DNA of 64,000 bases, taken from Wocania_A spongiicola (lineage in GTDB: Bacteria > Bacteroidota > Bacteroidia > Flavobacteriales > Flavobacteriaceae). The notes under the pieces were generated by a model. That model had not been told where the DNA came from. It saw nothing but the letters and a program-made list of their open reading frames with translations, and searched no databases. Made by a program: the position numbers and the translations under genes. This document shows positions 43,255 through 50,134 of this stretch, in pieces; positions within the stretch are counted from its first letter, which is position 1; each line of letters opens with the position of its first letter. Where the stretch lies: contig NZ_JAMFLZ010000009.1 of NCBI RefSeq assembly GCF_023502325.1, forward strand, positions 74,512 to 138,511, in the 5' to 3' direction.

Positions 43255-43262
43255 CAAAGGTA
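43255..43262 (-). promoter_or_regulatory. Candidate -7 box of the typA promoter
   Basis: TACCTTTG matches TAnnTTTG exactly, 25 bases before the typA ATG. It predicts a leader of under 20 nt that still contains the SD. The -33 region is weak. Confidence 0.5.
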
Positions 43263-43449
43263 CTTATAAATAATGGATAAATTATATAATAACGTCTTTT
43301 TGGATATTTCCTTTTTTGATAAACTCAAAAAAGACTACAATATGTAGTATACCTTTCTGATTTTTAACAATATAAGGTTGCTGTTCATATACTAAATCAG
43401 CTAAAAAGCTATAATTATATTTGCATATAAAACTTACGTTTACAAATAG

Positions 43450-43457
43450 TATCTTTG
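43450..43457 (+). promoter_or_regulatory. Candidate -7 box of the kdsA promoter
   Basis: TATCTTTG matches TAnnTTTG, 27 bases before the kdsA ATG. A second match, TATATTTG, lies 34 bases further upstream at 43416-43423. Neither has a well-spaced TTG. Confidence 0.4.
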
Positions 43458-43484
43458 TAGCCTTAATTTGCTGAATCCTTTTTT

Positions 43485-44303
43485 ATGAATCTTCTAGACA
43501 TTCCAAAAATAAAACATACAAATGCTAATAACTTCTTTCTTTTATGTGGCCCTTGCGCAATTGAAGGTGAAGAAATGGCTTTTAGAATTGCTGAGAAAGT
43601 AGTTAGTATAACAAATAAATTAGAAATTCCTTATGTATTTAAAGGCAGTTTTAAAAAAGCAAATAGAAGCAGAATAGATAGTTTTACAGGCATTGGTAAC
43701 GAAAAAGCTTTAGAAATTCTTGCGAAAGTTTCGGAGGAATTTGATGTTCCTACAGTGACCGATATACATGAAACTAGCGACGCTACTTTAGCAGCTCAAT
43801 ATGTAGATGTGTTACAAATACCTGCATTTTTGGTACGTCAAACAGATTTAGTAGTAGCTGCTGCCAAAACAGGTAAAGTGGTAAACTTGAAAAAAGGACA
43901 ATTTATGAGTCCTGAAGCCATGAAACATGCTGTACAAAAAGTTAAAGATGCTGGTAGTGATAAAGCTTGGATAACTGATAGAGGTACCATGTTTGGATAT
44001 CAAGATATGATTGTAGATTTTAGAGGTATTCCAACCATGCGTCAATATGCACCAACTGTTTTGGACGTAACACACTCTTTACAACAACCCAACCAATCCG
44101 TTGGAGTAACTGGCGGTCGTCCAGATATGATTGAAACCATAGCTAGAGCTGGTGTAGTTAACCATGTTGACGGCCTATTTATAGAAACACATTTTGACCC
44201 AGCTAATGCTAAAAGTGATGGTGCAAATATGCTACATCTAGATAATTTGGAATCGTTACTTTCAAATTTAGTAGCTATTAGAAAAACGGTTCAAAACTTT
44301 TAA
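43485..44303 (+). CDS. kdsA: 3-deoxy-8-phosphooctulonate synthase
   Basis: This makes KDO-8-phosphate from phosphoenolpyruvate and arabinose-5-phosphate for the lipid A core. It has 272 aa. The start of the TIM barrel, LLCGPCAIEGEEMAFRIAEKV, and YVFKGSFKKANRSRIDSFTG carry the PEP and A5P loops (KANRSR), and QIPAFLVRQTDL and TDRGTMFGYQDMIVDF are also typical. Its presence supports an LPS-producing envelope, in line with the neighbouring polysaccharide genes. Confidence 0.95.
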   Translation: MNLLDIPKIKHTNANNFFLLCGPCAIEGEEMAFRIAEKVVSITNKLEIPYVFKGSFKKANRSRIDSFTGIGNEKALEILAKVSEEFDVPTVTDIHETSDATLAAQYVDVLQIPAFLVRQTDLVVAAAKTGKVVNLKKGQFMSPEAMKHAVQKVKDAGSDKAWITDRGTMFGYQDMIVDFRGIPTMRQYAPTVLDVTHSLQQPNQSVGVTGGRPDMIETIARAGVVNHVDGLFIETHFDPANAKSDGANMLHLDNLESLLSNLVAIRKTVQNF

Positions 44304-44334
44304 ACTACCCTCTATAAATTTAATATTCTGAGTT

Positions 44335-44712
44335 TTAAACAAACCACGCCTTTTTACTTTTGCTTAATAAGCTAGAAGCTTCGTGAAGCAGTTCAACAAA
44401 GTTTTCTTGGTCCAAATCTTCCAAAGCCTTAAGTTGAATTGAACGCACTTGTTTTCGCTTATTATCATTCTTCAAAATGGGAAATTGTTTTTCAAGAAGA
44501 ACTCCTTGAACAAAAGCAACATCAACATAATCTCTTCCCTTTAAAATATTTATATAAACCATTGGCTTTTTATCAATATTATAAAACGGGATTTTATAAC
44601 TATATCTTTCTATAACTTCAGGAAGTGTATTCAAAATTAAACTTCTTACATAAAGCATTATGGATTGATATGGCTCTTTTTGATTTATGAAATATTCGTC
44701 TACTGGCTTCAT
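44335..44712 (-). CDS. DUF1801 family protein
   Basis: A 125-aa YdhG-like DUF1801 protein. Conserved features are LRSLI-like VRSLILNTLPEVIERYSYKIPFY near residues 23-45, with GRDYVDVAFVQG and the C-terminal helix. Members are thought to resemble iron-chaperone frataxin-like folds, but function is not settled. It is convergent with kdsA and divergent from the next gene. Confidence 0.8.
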   Translation of the reverse strand: MKPVDEYFINQKEPYQSIMLYVRSLILNTLPEVIERYSYKIPFYNIDKKPMVYINILKGRDYVDVAFVQGVLLEKQFPILKNDNKRKQVRSIQLKALEDLDQENFVELLHEASSLLSKSKKAWFV

Positions 44713-44743
44713 AAAAAGTTTTAAAATTTATTATCTTTATAAT

Positions 44744-45709
44744 GTGAAGTATTTTACTATTTTTTTTTCGTTATTTTTCATCACTTCAGTATTTTGTCAA
44801 AATTACAAATTGATTGATAAAGAAGTTATTAATTACCCTTATTTTAATGATTTATATTCACTTTCAGATAAGGTAAATACCGATTTTGAAACAGATAAAG
44901 AAAAAGTAAGAGCTTATTACACTTGGATTGTTAATAATATTAGCTACGATATTAATGAGTCTAGCAATATTACTCCAACAAATATTATTGTTTATAATAG
45001 CAATCATGAATATAATTCAATTAAAAGACAACAGAATTTAAAAAACATAAAAAAGACTTTAGAAAGCAGAAAAGCTATTTGCAAAGGTTTTTGCCTGCTT
45101 TTTGTCGAACTATGCAAACTTTCTAATATTAAAGCTGAAATGGTTTTAGGAATATCGAAAAGTTCAGCAAACGAAATAGGTCTTCATAATAACATAAAAA
45201 ACCATGCTTGGAATACAGTTAAAGTTGATGGAAACTGGGAACTATTGGATATAACTTGGTCCTCTGGAGTAATAAATTCAAAAACCAATTTATGGGAGAA
45301 AAAATTTAATGAATATTACTTTTTTACACCTCCAGAGCAGTTTTTAAATTCACATTATCCTGAACATTCTAACTGGCAATTGGTTGACGATAAAATCGAT
45401 TTACAAACATTTATTGAAACACCCATATTTTATCCAAAATATTTTTCAAGTGGCATAACCCTTTCGAAAAATCAAAAAGGGGAAGTTAAAATAAATGATA
45501 AGGAGATAACCATCTCTATTAACAAAATAAAAGATTCTGAAAATATTTACTACAAGTTTTCACATCAAAAGCAAACAAAAAAGCTCTATACTGTAAAAAC
45601 AAAAGATGGTATCTATACTTCCACCATTAACTGTAAAAATAAAACGGATAGTTTATTGAGTCTTTATTTGGAAACAGAACCTATTATAACTTTTAAAGTG
45701 AAAAAATAA
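44744..45709 (+). CDS. Secreted transglutaminase-like protein
   Basis: A 322-aa exported protein with a transglutaminase-like fold. The catalytic triad is visible: Cys in SRKAICKGFCLLFVELCKL, His in NNIKNHAWNTVKV and Asp in NWELLDITWSSG. I start it at GTG 44744 (VKYFTIFFSLFFITSVFCQ), which gives a clean signal peptide. An ATG at 44687 in frame would put 19 residues before it and overlap DUF1801. Members cleave or crosslink peptides, and the substrate is unknown. Confidence 0.8.
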   Translation: MKYFTIFFSLFFITSVFCQNYKLIDKEVINYPYFNDLYSLSDKVNTDFETDKEKVRAYYTWIVNNISYDINESSNITPTNIIVYNSNHEYNSIKRQQNLKNIKKTLESRKAICKGFCLLFVELCKLSNIKAEMVLGISKSSANEIGLHNNIKNHAWNTVKVDGNWELLDITWSSGVINSKTNLWEKKFNEYYFFTPPEQFLNSHYPEHSNWQLVDDKIDLQTFIETPIFYPKYFSSGITLSKNQKGEVKINDKEITISINKIKDSENIYYKFSHQKQTKKLYTVKTKDGIYTSTINCKNKTDSLLSLYLETEPIITFKVKK

Positions 45710-45733
45710 TTGCAAGATTGATTTTTATTTATT

Positions 45734-45752
45734 TACTTTGTATTTCAAAGTA
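45734..45752. promoter_or_regulatory. Candidate operator 1 before the six-TM gene
   Basis: TACTTTG-TATTT-CAAAGTA is a perfect 7+5+7 inverted repeat, 7 bases upstream of the ATG at 45760. The same repeat with one outer mismatch precedes creD (46732-46750). A winged-helix regulator gene lies between the two genes, so it is the likely ligand. Confidence 0.7.
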
Positions 45753-45759
45753 CTTTTAT

Positions 45760-46374
45760 ATGGAATCAAAAGATTATTTAAAAGATATCAGTGAGATTAA
45801 AGATTTAATGAACAAATCTTCTCGTTTTATTTCACTTAGCGGACTGTCAGGAATACTAGCCGGAGTTTATGCACTTATAGGAGCAGCAATAGCATATTGG
45901 TTAGTTGTTGAGTACAGTCATGGTACCTTAACGTTAGATGGAAAAATATTCAGATTAGTTATGCTAGATTTGTTTTTAGTTGCAGTTTTAAGCATCATAA
46001 CAGGAATATTTTTAACCACAAAAAAAGCAAAAAAGCATGGAGAAAAAATTTGGGATGCGACCTCACAGCGTTTAGTTCTTAATTTTTTAATTCCACTTGT
46101 AGTTGGTGGCTTATATATTTTAATCATTTTAAATCAACAAAAATATGGACAAACCGGGGCTTTAATGCTCATGTTTTATGGTTTAGCATTAATAAACGCT
46201 TCAAAATATAGCATTGGTGACATTCGATATTTAGGTTTTATACAAATAATTTTAGGCTTAATTTGTGCATGGTTTCCTGGTTACGGTTTTTGGCTTTGGG
46301 TATTAGGCTTTGGGTTTATGCATATTATTTATGGTACTTGGATGCATTATAAATATGACGTAAAAAACAAATAG
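45760..46374 (+). CDS. Six-TM membrane protein of the HTH/creD locus
   Basis: A 204-aa integral membrane protein with about six helices and a short charged N-terminus (MESKDYLKDISEIKDLMNKSSRFISL). The ATG at 45760 is preferred to one at 45718 because the operator lies between them. The family is not recognised by name. It is 46 bases upstream of the regulator gene and shares the operator motif with creD, so regulation by the same repressor is likely. Confidence 0.7.
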   Translation: MESKDYLKDISEIKDLMNKSSRFISLSGLSGILAGVYALIGAAIAYWLVVEYSHGTLTLDGKIFRLVMLDLFLVAVLSIITGIFLTTKKAKKHGEKIWDATSQRLVLNFLIPLVVGGLYILIILNQQKYGQTGALMLMFYGLALINASKYSIGDIRYLGFIQIILGLICAWFPGYGFWLWVLGFGFMHIIYGTWMHYKYDVKNK

Positions 46375-46420
46375 CATTTGAGCGACTATTTTGCTGTTAA
46401 ATCAACAAACAAACTTATAA

Positions 46421-46714
46421 TTGAGCATTATAAACAACATAAACAAAGCATTCGATCATCGTATTAGACTGGGCATCATGTCTATTTTAATGGTTAATGA
46501 ATATGCAGATTTCAATATGTTAAAGGAATTATTAGGCGCAACTGATGGTAACTTAGCAAGTCATACAAAAGCTTTAGAAAATGCAGAATACATATTGGTT
46601 GAAAAACAATTTATTGGACGAAAACCCAATACGCGTTACTCTACTACAAAACTTGGTAGAGCTGCTTTTAAAAAACATATTGAAGCCCTTGAAAAATTAA
46701 TCAATAAACAATAA
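46421..46714 (+). CDS. Winged-helix transcriptional regulator (HTH_34 type)
   Basis: A 98-aa DNA-binding protein with a complete winged helix. HRIRLGIMSILMVNEYADFNMLKELLGATDGNLASHTKALE contains the helix-turn-helix, and KQFIGRKPNTRYSTTKLGRAAF is the wing. The start is TTG at 46421; an in-frame stop lies immediately upstream and the next ATG is inside the domain. It resembles small ArsR/MarR-like repressors often found with creD in Bacteroidota. The paired operators flanking it suggest control of both neighbours. Confidence 0.82.
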   Translation: MSIINNINKAFDHRIRLGIMSILMVNEYADFNMLKELLGATDGNLASHTKALENAEYILVEKQFIGRKPNTRYSTTKLGRAAFKKHIEALEKLINKQ

Positions 46715-46731
46715 TTATTTTTTTATAAATT

Positions 46732-46750
46732 AACTTTGAAATTCAAAGTA
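46732..46750. promoter_or_regulatory. Candidate operator 2 before creD
   Basis: AACTTTG-AAATT-CAAAGTA, 6 of 7 arm pairs intact, 15 bases before the creD ATG. The following CTTT resembles the downstream side of operator 1 (TTCAAAGTACTTT in both). The two sites share length, spacer and position. Confidence 0.7.
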
Positions 46751-46765
46751 CTTTAAAATACCGTC

Positions 46766-48139
46766 ATGAAAAACACAAGCAAACAACAAAACAAATTTGG
46801 AAATTGGATAAAAACGTCAATAACAGCAAGAATGCTTATAGTTGGCTTTTTAACATTCGTTTTACTAATACCTCTTTTTTTTATTGAGGACTTAATTAGA
46901 GAACGATCGCATAGACAAACAGAAGTAATCAATGAAATTAATCAACAATGGGGAAATGAAGTCCTAATTTATGGCCCTATATTGAAGGTACCATATAAAA
47001 TTTATAAAGAAAAAACAGTAACAGATAAAAAAACAAAAAAGGTATATACTGAAACTATCGAAGAAATTTACAATGCTTATTTTTTTCCAGAAAATTTAAA
47101 CATAAATTCAAGTCTAAATCCTGAAGAAAAAAAGCGGGGTATTTATACCACTGCTGTTTATAATAGTAAAATGCAAATAACAGGTTCATTTATTAAACCT
47201 GATTTTAGTGATATCGAAATTAATGATAAAGATATCCTTTGGAACAAAGCAAAAATCATAATTCAATCTTCAAATGTAAAAGGCGTTAATGAAGCAAATT
47301 TAAAACTAAATCAAGCCAGCTATGAACTTACATCTAAATATAATGGGCAAAAAAACTATAATTATAATGAGTTAATACTCCACACACTTGAAACTAAAAA
47401 CATTAATAAAGATCAGTTGCTTTTCATAAAACCACTAGTCTTTAATATCAACTTTAATATAAAAGGTAGTGAACAAATACGTTTTATACCAACTGGAAGG
47501 CAAACCGAAGCTCAAATTACTTCCAATTGGAAATCAGCTAACTTTTTTGGTGAATTTTTACCTTATAACGATGATAAAATAAATGATGATGGGTTTAACG
47601 CAAAATGGAAAATTTTAGACCTAAACAGACCTTTTTCTCAAGAGCATTATAATGGCATTCCAGATTTAAAAGAGTTTGCTTTTGGTGTAAACTTTATGAT
47701 ACCCGTAGACGAATATCAAAAAAGCGAACGCTCTGCAAAATATGGTTTTCTTGTTATAGGGTTTACATTTTTAATTTTCTTTTTAATACAAACCATGAGT
47801 AAAATAGATATTCACCCATTTCAATATTTAATGATTGGTATAGCGCTTACTATGTTTTACACTTTACTGGTTTCAATATCAGAGCATAGTAACTTCTTAA
47901 AAGCTTATTTAATTGCAGGAACTTCAGTAATTGTACTTATCACATTATATTCTAAATCTATATTAAAAACACTTAAGTTTCCGCTATTTATTGGGTTATC
48001 ATTAACCGCTTTATATACTTTTATTTATGTTATAATTCAGTTAGAAAATTATGCCCTTTTAGTGGGCAGTATAGGGTTATTCTTAATCTTATCAATCGTC
48101 ATGTTTGTATCAAGAAAAATAGATTGGAACAATGGTTAA
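46766..48139 (+). CDS. creD: Inner-membrane protein CreD
   Basis: A 457-aa member of the CreD family of inner-membrane proteins linked in other bacteria to envelope integrity and beta-lactam response. One N-terminal helix (about 18-38) is followed by a periplasmic domain (about 40-325) and a C-terminal group of helices (about 325-455). The opening ITARMLIVGFLTFVLLIPLFFIEDLIRERSHRQ, core IPLFFIEDLIRERSHRQ, and GPILKVPYK are characteristic. Regulation by the adjacent winged-helix protein is inferred. It is followed at once by the structured repeat. Confidence 0.85.
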   Translation: MKNTSKQQNKFGNWIKTSITARMLIVGFLTFVLLIPLFFIEDLIRERSHRQTEVINEINQQWGNEVLIYGPILKVPYKIYKEKTVTDKKTKKVYTETIEEIYNAYFFPENLNINSSLNPEEKKRGIYTTAVYNSKMQITGSFIKPDFSDIEINDKDILWNKAKIIIQSSNVKGVNEANLKLNQASYELTSKYNGQKNYNYNELILHTLETKNINKDQLLFIKPLVFNINFNIKGSEQIRFIPTGRQTEAQITSNWKSANFFGEFLPYNDDKINDDGFNAKWKILDLNRPFSQEHYNGIPDLKEFAFGVNFMIPVDEYQKSERSAKYGFLVIGFTFLIFFLIQTMSKIDIHPFQYLMIGIALTMFYTLLVSISEHSNFLKAYLIAGTSVIVLITLYSKSILKTLKFPLFIGLSLTALYTFIYVIIQLENYALLVGSIGLFLILSIVMFVSRKIDWNNG

Positions 48140-48147
48140 TTTTATTA

Positions 48148-48252
48148 GTTAGTGATTGTGTTGGGCGTTTCCCCAAAGAAATTTGGGGTCGCGCTTTACA
48201 CTATATATTTTTTTCGTGTCTCAAAAAAGGATGCCGTTTCAATCACTAACGC
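48148..48252 (+). repeat. Structured repeat element, copy 1
   Basis: About 105 bp between creD and the next gene. Terminal arms GTTAGTGATTG (48148) and CAATCACTAAC (48240-48250) are inverted repeats. Within are a hairpin CCCCAAA/TTTGGGG (48171-48188), core block GCTTTACACTATATATTT, a T/A arm pair (48208/48228) and core block GGATGCCGTTTCAATC (48229-48244). The second copy (minus, 54180-54276) shares the core blocks but has different arm sequences that still pair. See the finding. Confidence 0.75.
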
Positions 48253-48267
48253 AAAAAAGTATTAAGT

Positions 48268-48567
48268 ATGGATAATTTGATAAATACAAGCAAAATTATA
48301 GCGCTTTTAAGTTTTGTAATTGGTACAATATTATTTGCTCTTCAATTATATTTTAAACAATCTGATGCATTTATATTTCCTGGTCTAATCTTTGTCATTA
48401 TTGCTTTAATCATAAACTCTATTTCATTATTAGCTTTAACTTTTTCATTATTAGGTAGTACTAAACGTAAAATAGAAATACTTCAAACATGTGGCATTGT
48501 ATTATTAAATATACCAATAGCAATCTTGTATTTCTATATACTAATATTAACAAAGTTTCGAGTTTAA
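48268..48567 (+). CDS. Small hypothetical membrane protein at head of the XrtK operon
   Basis: A 99-aa protein with three hydrophobic helices (about 8-28, 35-60 and 75-95). I do not recognise a family. It begins 15 bases after the structured repeat and is followed by a DUF2809 gene 11 bases downstream. It may belong to the exosortase operon, but its place at the front is the only evidence. Confidence 0.6.
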   Translation: MDNLINTSKIIALLSFVIGTILFALQLYFKQSDAFIFPGLIFVIIALIINSISLLALTFSLLGSTKRKIEILQTCGIVLLNIPIAILYFYILILTKFRV

Positions 48568-48578
48568 AAATAAAATAT

Positions 48579-48956
48579 ATGACTCTTCAACTCAACAAAA
48601 TATATTTAATAACAGCAGCGCTACTTTTTATAACAGAAGTGTTTATTGCTACCTTTTTTAAGTATGGTTTTATTCGATTTACTTTTGGAGATTATTTGGT
48701 AGTTATACTACTCTACTGCTTCTTCAAAAGCTTCATAGAAGTAAACCCATTTAAACTAGCTATTTCAGTTTTAGCATTTGCTTTTTCAATTGAGTTTTTA
48801 CAATTAATTAATATTCTAGAAACACTCAATCTTCAAAACAATCATTTAGCAAAACTAATATTAGGTAGTACATTCCATATCTCAGATTTAGTGGCTTATA
48901 CTCTTGGTATAATAACTGTTTTAATAGTTGAATATAAATTACAAAACCATGGATAA
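48579..48956 (+). CDS. DUF2809 family membrane protein
   Basis: A 126-aa membrane protein of DUF2809. It has about four helices with the conserved FGDYLVVILLYCFFKSF and LGSTFHISDLVAYTLGI. The start is ATG 48579 (MTLQLN); an upstream ATG at 48489 overlaps the previous gene by 79 bases. It overlaps the DUF1361 gene by 8 bases. DUF2809 and DUF1361 genes commonly neighbour XrtK, so a membrane role in sorting is plausible. Confidence 0.77.
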   Translation: MTLQLNKIYLITAALLFITEVFIATFFKYGFIRFTFGDYLVVILLYCFFKSFIEVNPFKLAISVLAFAFSIEFLQLINILETLNLQNNHLAKLILGSTFHISDLVAYTLGIITVLIVEYKLQNHG

Positions 48957-49608
48957 TATTAAACAACTCTTTATAAATAGGTTTAGAACCTTTACACTAT
49001 TAAGTATTTCAATGACTTTTTGTATTGTAATACTTATGATTAGAATGAAACTTACTCATTCCTTTTTCTACTTGTTTTTAGTTTGGAATTTGTTTTTAGC
49101 AATCATTCCCTTTGTCATAACGACTTATTTAGTAAGTCTCCCCAAGCTTAATAAATTTGTATTAGCTTTTTGGTTTGGGGGGTGGTTGCTTTTTTTGCCA
49201 AATGCCCCATACATTGTTACAGATTTAATTCATATCAGGCTAAGCAATACACGATTTGTTTGGTTAGATGTTATTGTTGTTACTTCTTTTGCTTTAAATG
49301 GGCTCATACTATTTTACTTATCTTTTTTAGATATGATAAGCCTTTTAAACTATTATGTAAAGAAACAATACATTTCCTTTTCCATTCCAGTTCTACTATT
49401 TCTAAGCGCTTTTGGAGTTTATCTTGGAAGGTTTTTGCGTTACAATTCATGGGAAATTATTCAAAATCCGTTAGAATTATTTAATGATATTTTTCGAATT
49501 ATCATTTACCCATCAAAACATATTGAGGCGTGGCTGTTCACTATTTTATTTGGCGCATTTCTATGTATTGGTTTTTGGATATATAATGACATAAGAAAAA
49601 ATAATTAA
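48949..49608 (+). CDS. DUF1361 family membrane protein
   Basis: A 219-aa polytopic membrane protein of DUF1361. It has the characteristic WFGGWLLFLPNAPYIVTDLIH segment, of which LPNAPYIVTDLIH is the core, about six helices and LGRFLRYNSWEI. The start is ATG 48949 (MDNIKQ), 8 bases inside the DUF2809 gene; an ATG 7 codons earlier is also open. It is followed by the exosortase gene after a single base, so it is tightly coupled. Function is unknown. Confidence 0.78.
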   Translation: MDNIKQLFINRFRTFTLLSISMTFCIVILMIRMKLTHSFFYLFLVWNLFLAIIPFVITTYLVSLPKLNKFVLAFWFGGWLLFLPNAPYIVTDLIHIRLSNTRFVWLDVIVVTSFALNGLILFYLSFLDMISLLNYYVKKQYISFSIPVLLFLSAFGVYLGRFLRYNSWEIIQNPLELFNDIFRIIIYPSKHIEAWLFTILFGAFLCIGFWIYNDIRKNN

Positions 49609-49609
49609 A

Positions 49610-50134
49610 ATGAAACTAATAAAGCATTCAACATATTATATTATTGGAATAGTATTATTCATTGTTTTAAAACTTATATATTCCAATGCTGACAACAATC
49701 AAGTTTTTATCTTATTGAAACCTTTAGACAAAATTGTTGGTTTTATTCTCGACTCTCATTCGATTTATAATAATGACATTGGCTTTTTTCATGAAAAACT
49801 AAATATTACTATAGATAAATCTTGCTCTGGTTTTAATTTTTTATTGCTCTCTTTTATACTATTATATTTTTCACTTTTAAAAAATTTAAAGTCTCACTTT
49901 TTCAAAATTTCGGCAATTCCTGTAACCTTGTTTTTTGCTTATAGTTTCACGCTATTTGTAAATGCATCACGTGTTTTAACAGCAATCTTTATTGAAAAAA
50001 ATACGAATTTAAATTATGTTTGGTTACACGAAGCCGAAGGTGTTTTTATTTATCTATCCTTTCTTATCACTCTATATATTTCCATCAACTACGTTCTAAA
50101 TAAAATCATAAATACTCATGAAAAATTTGCTTAA
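49610..50134 (+). CDS. xrtK: Exosortase K
   Basis: A transpeptidase-like integral membrane protease that cleaves a C-terminal sorting signal and may attach the target to the envelope. It has 174 aa. The catalytic residues of the exosortase/archaeosortase family are visible: Cys72 (DKSCSGFNFLL), Arg121 (VNASRVLTA) and His140 (WLHEAEGVF). Multiple hydrophobic helices surround them. The short length and gene partner match the XrtK subtype. It overlaps the MSEP-CTERM target by 17 bases. Confidence 0.88.
   Translation: MKLIKHSTYYIIGIVLFIVLKLIYSNADNNQVFILLKPLDKIVGFILDSHSIYNNDIGFFHEKLNITIDKSCSGFNFLLLSFILLYFSLLKNLKSHFFKISAIPVTLFFAYSFTLFVNASRVLTAIFIEKNTNLNYVWLHEAEGVFIYLSFLITLYISINYVLNKIINTHEKFA

Noticed and set aside
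43230..43328. Longer typA start (33 extra codons)
   Set aside because: The extra residues are not conserved, the SD and -7 box lie inside that stretch, and the family starts at MANIKNIAI.
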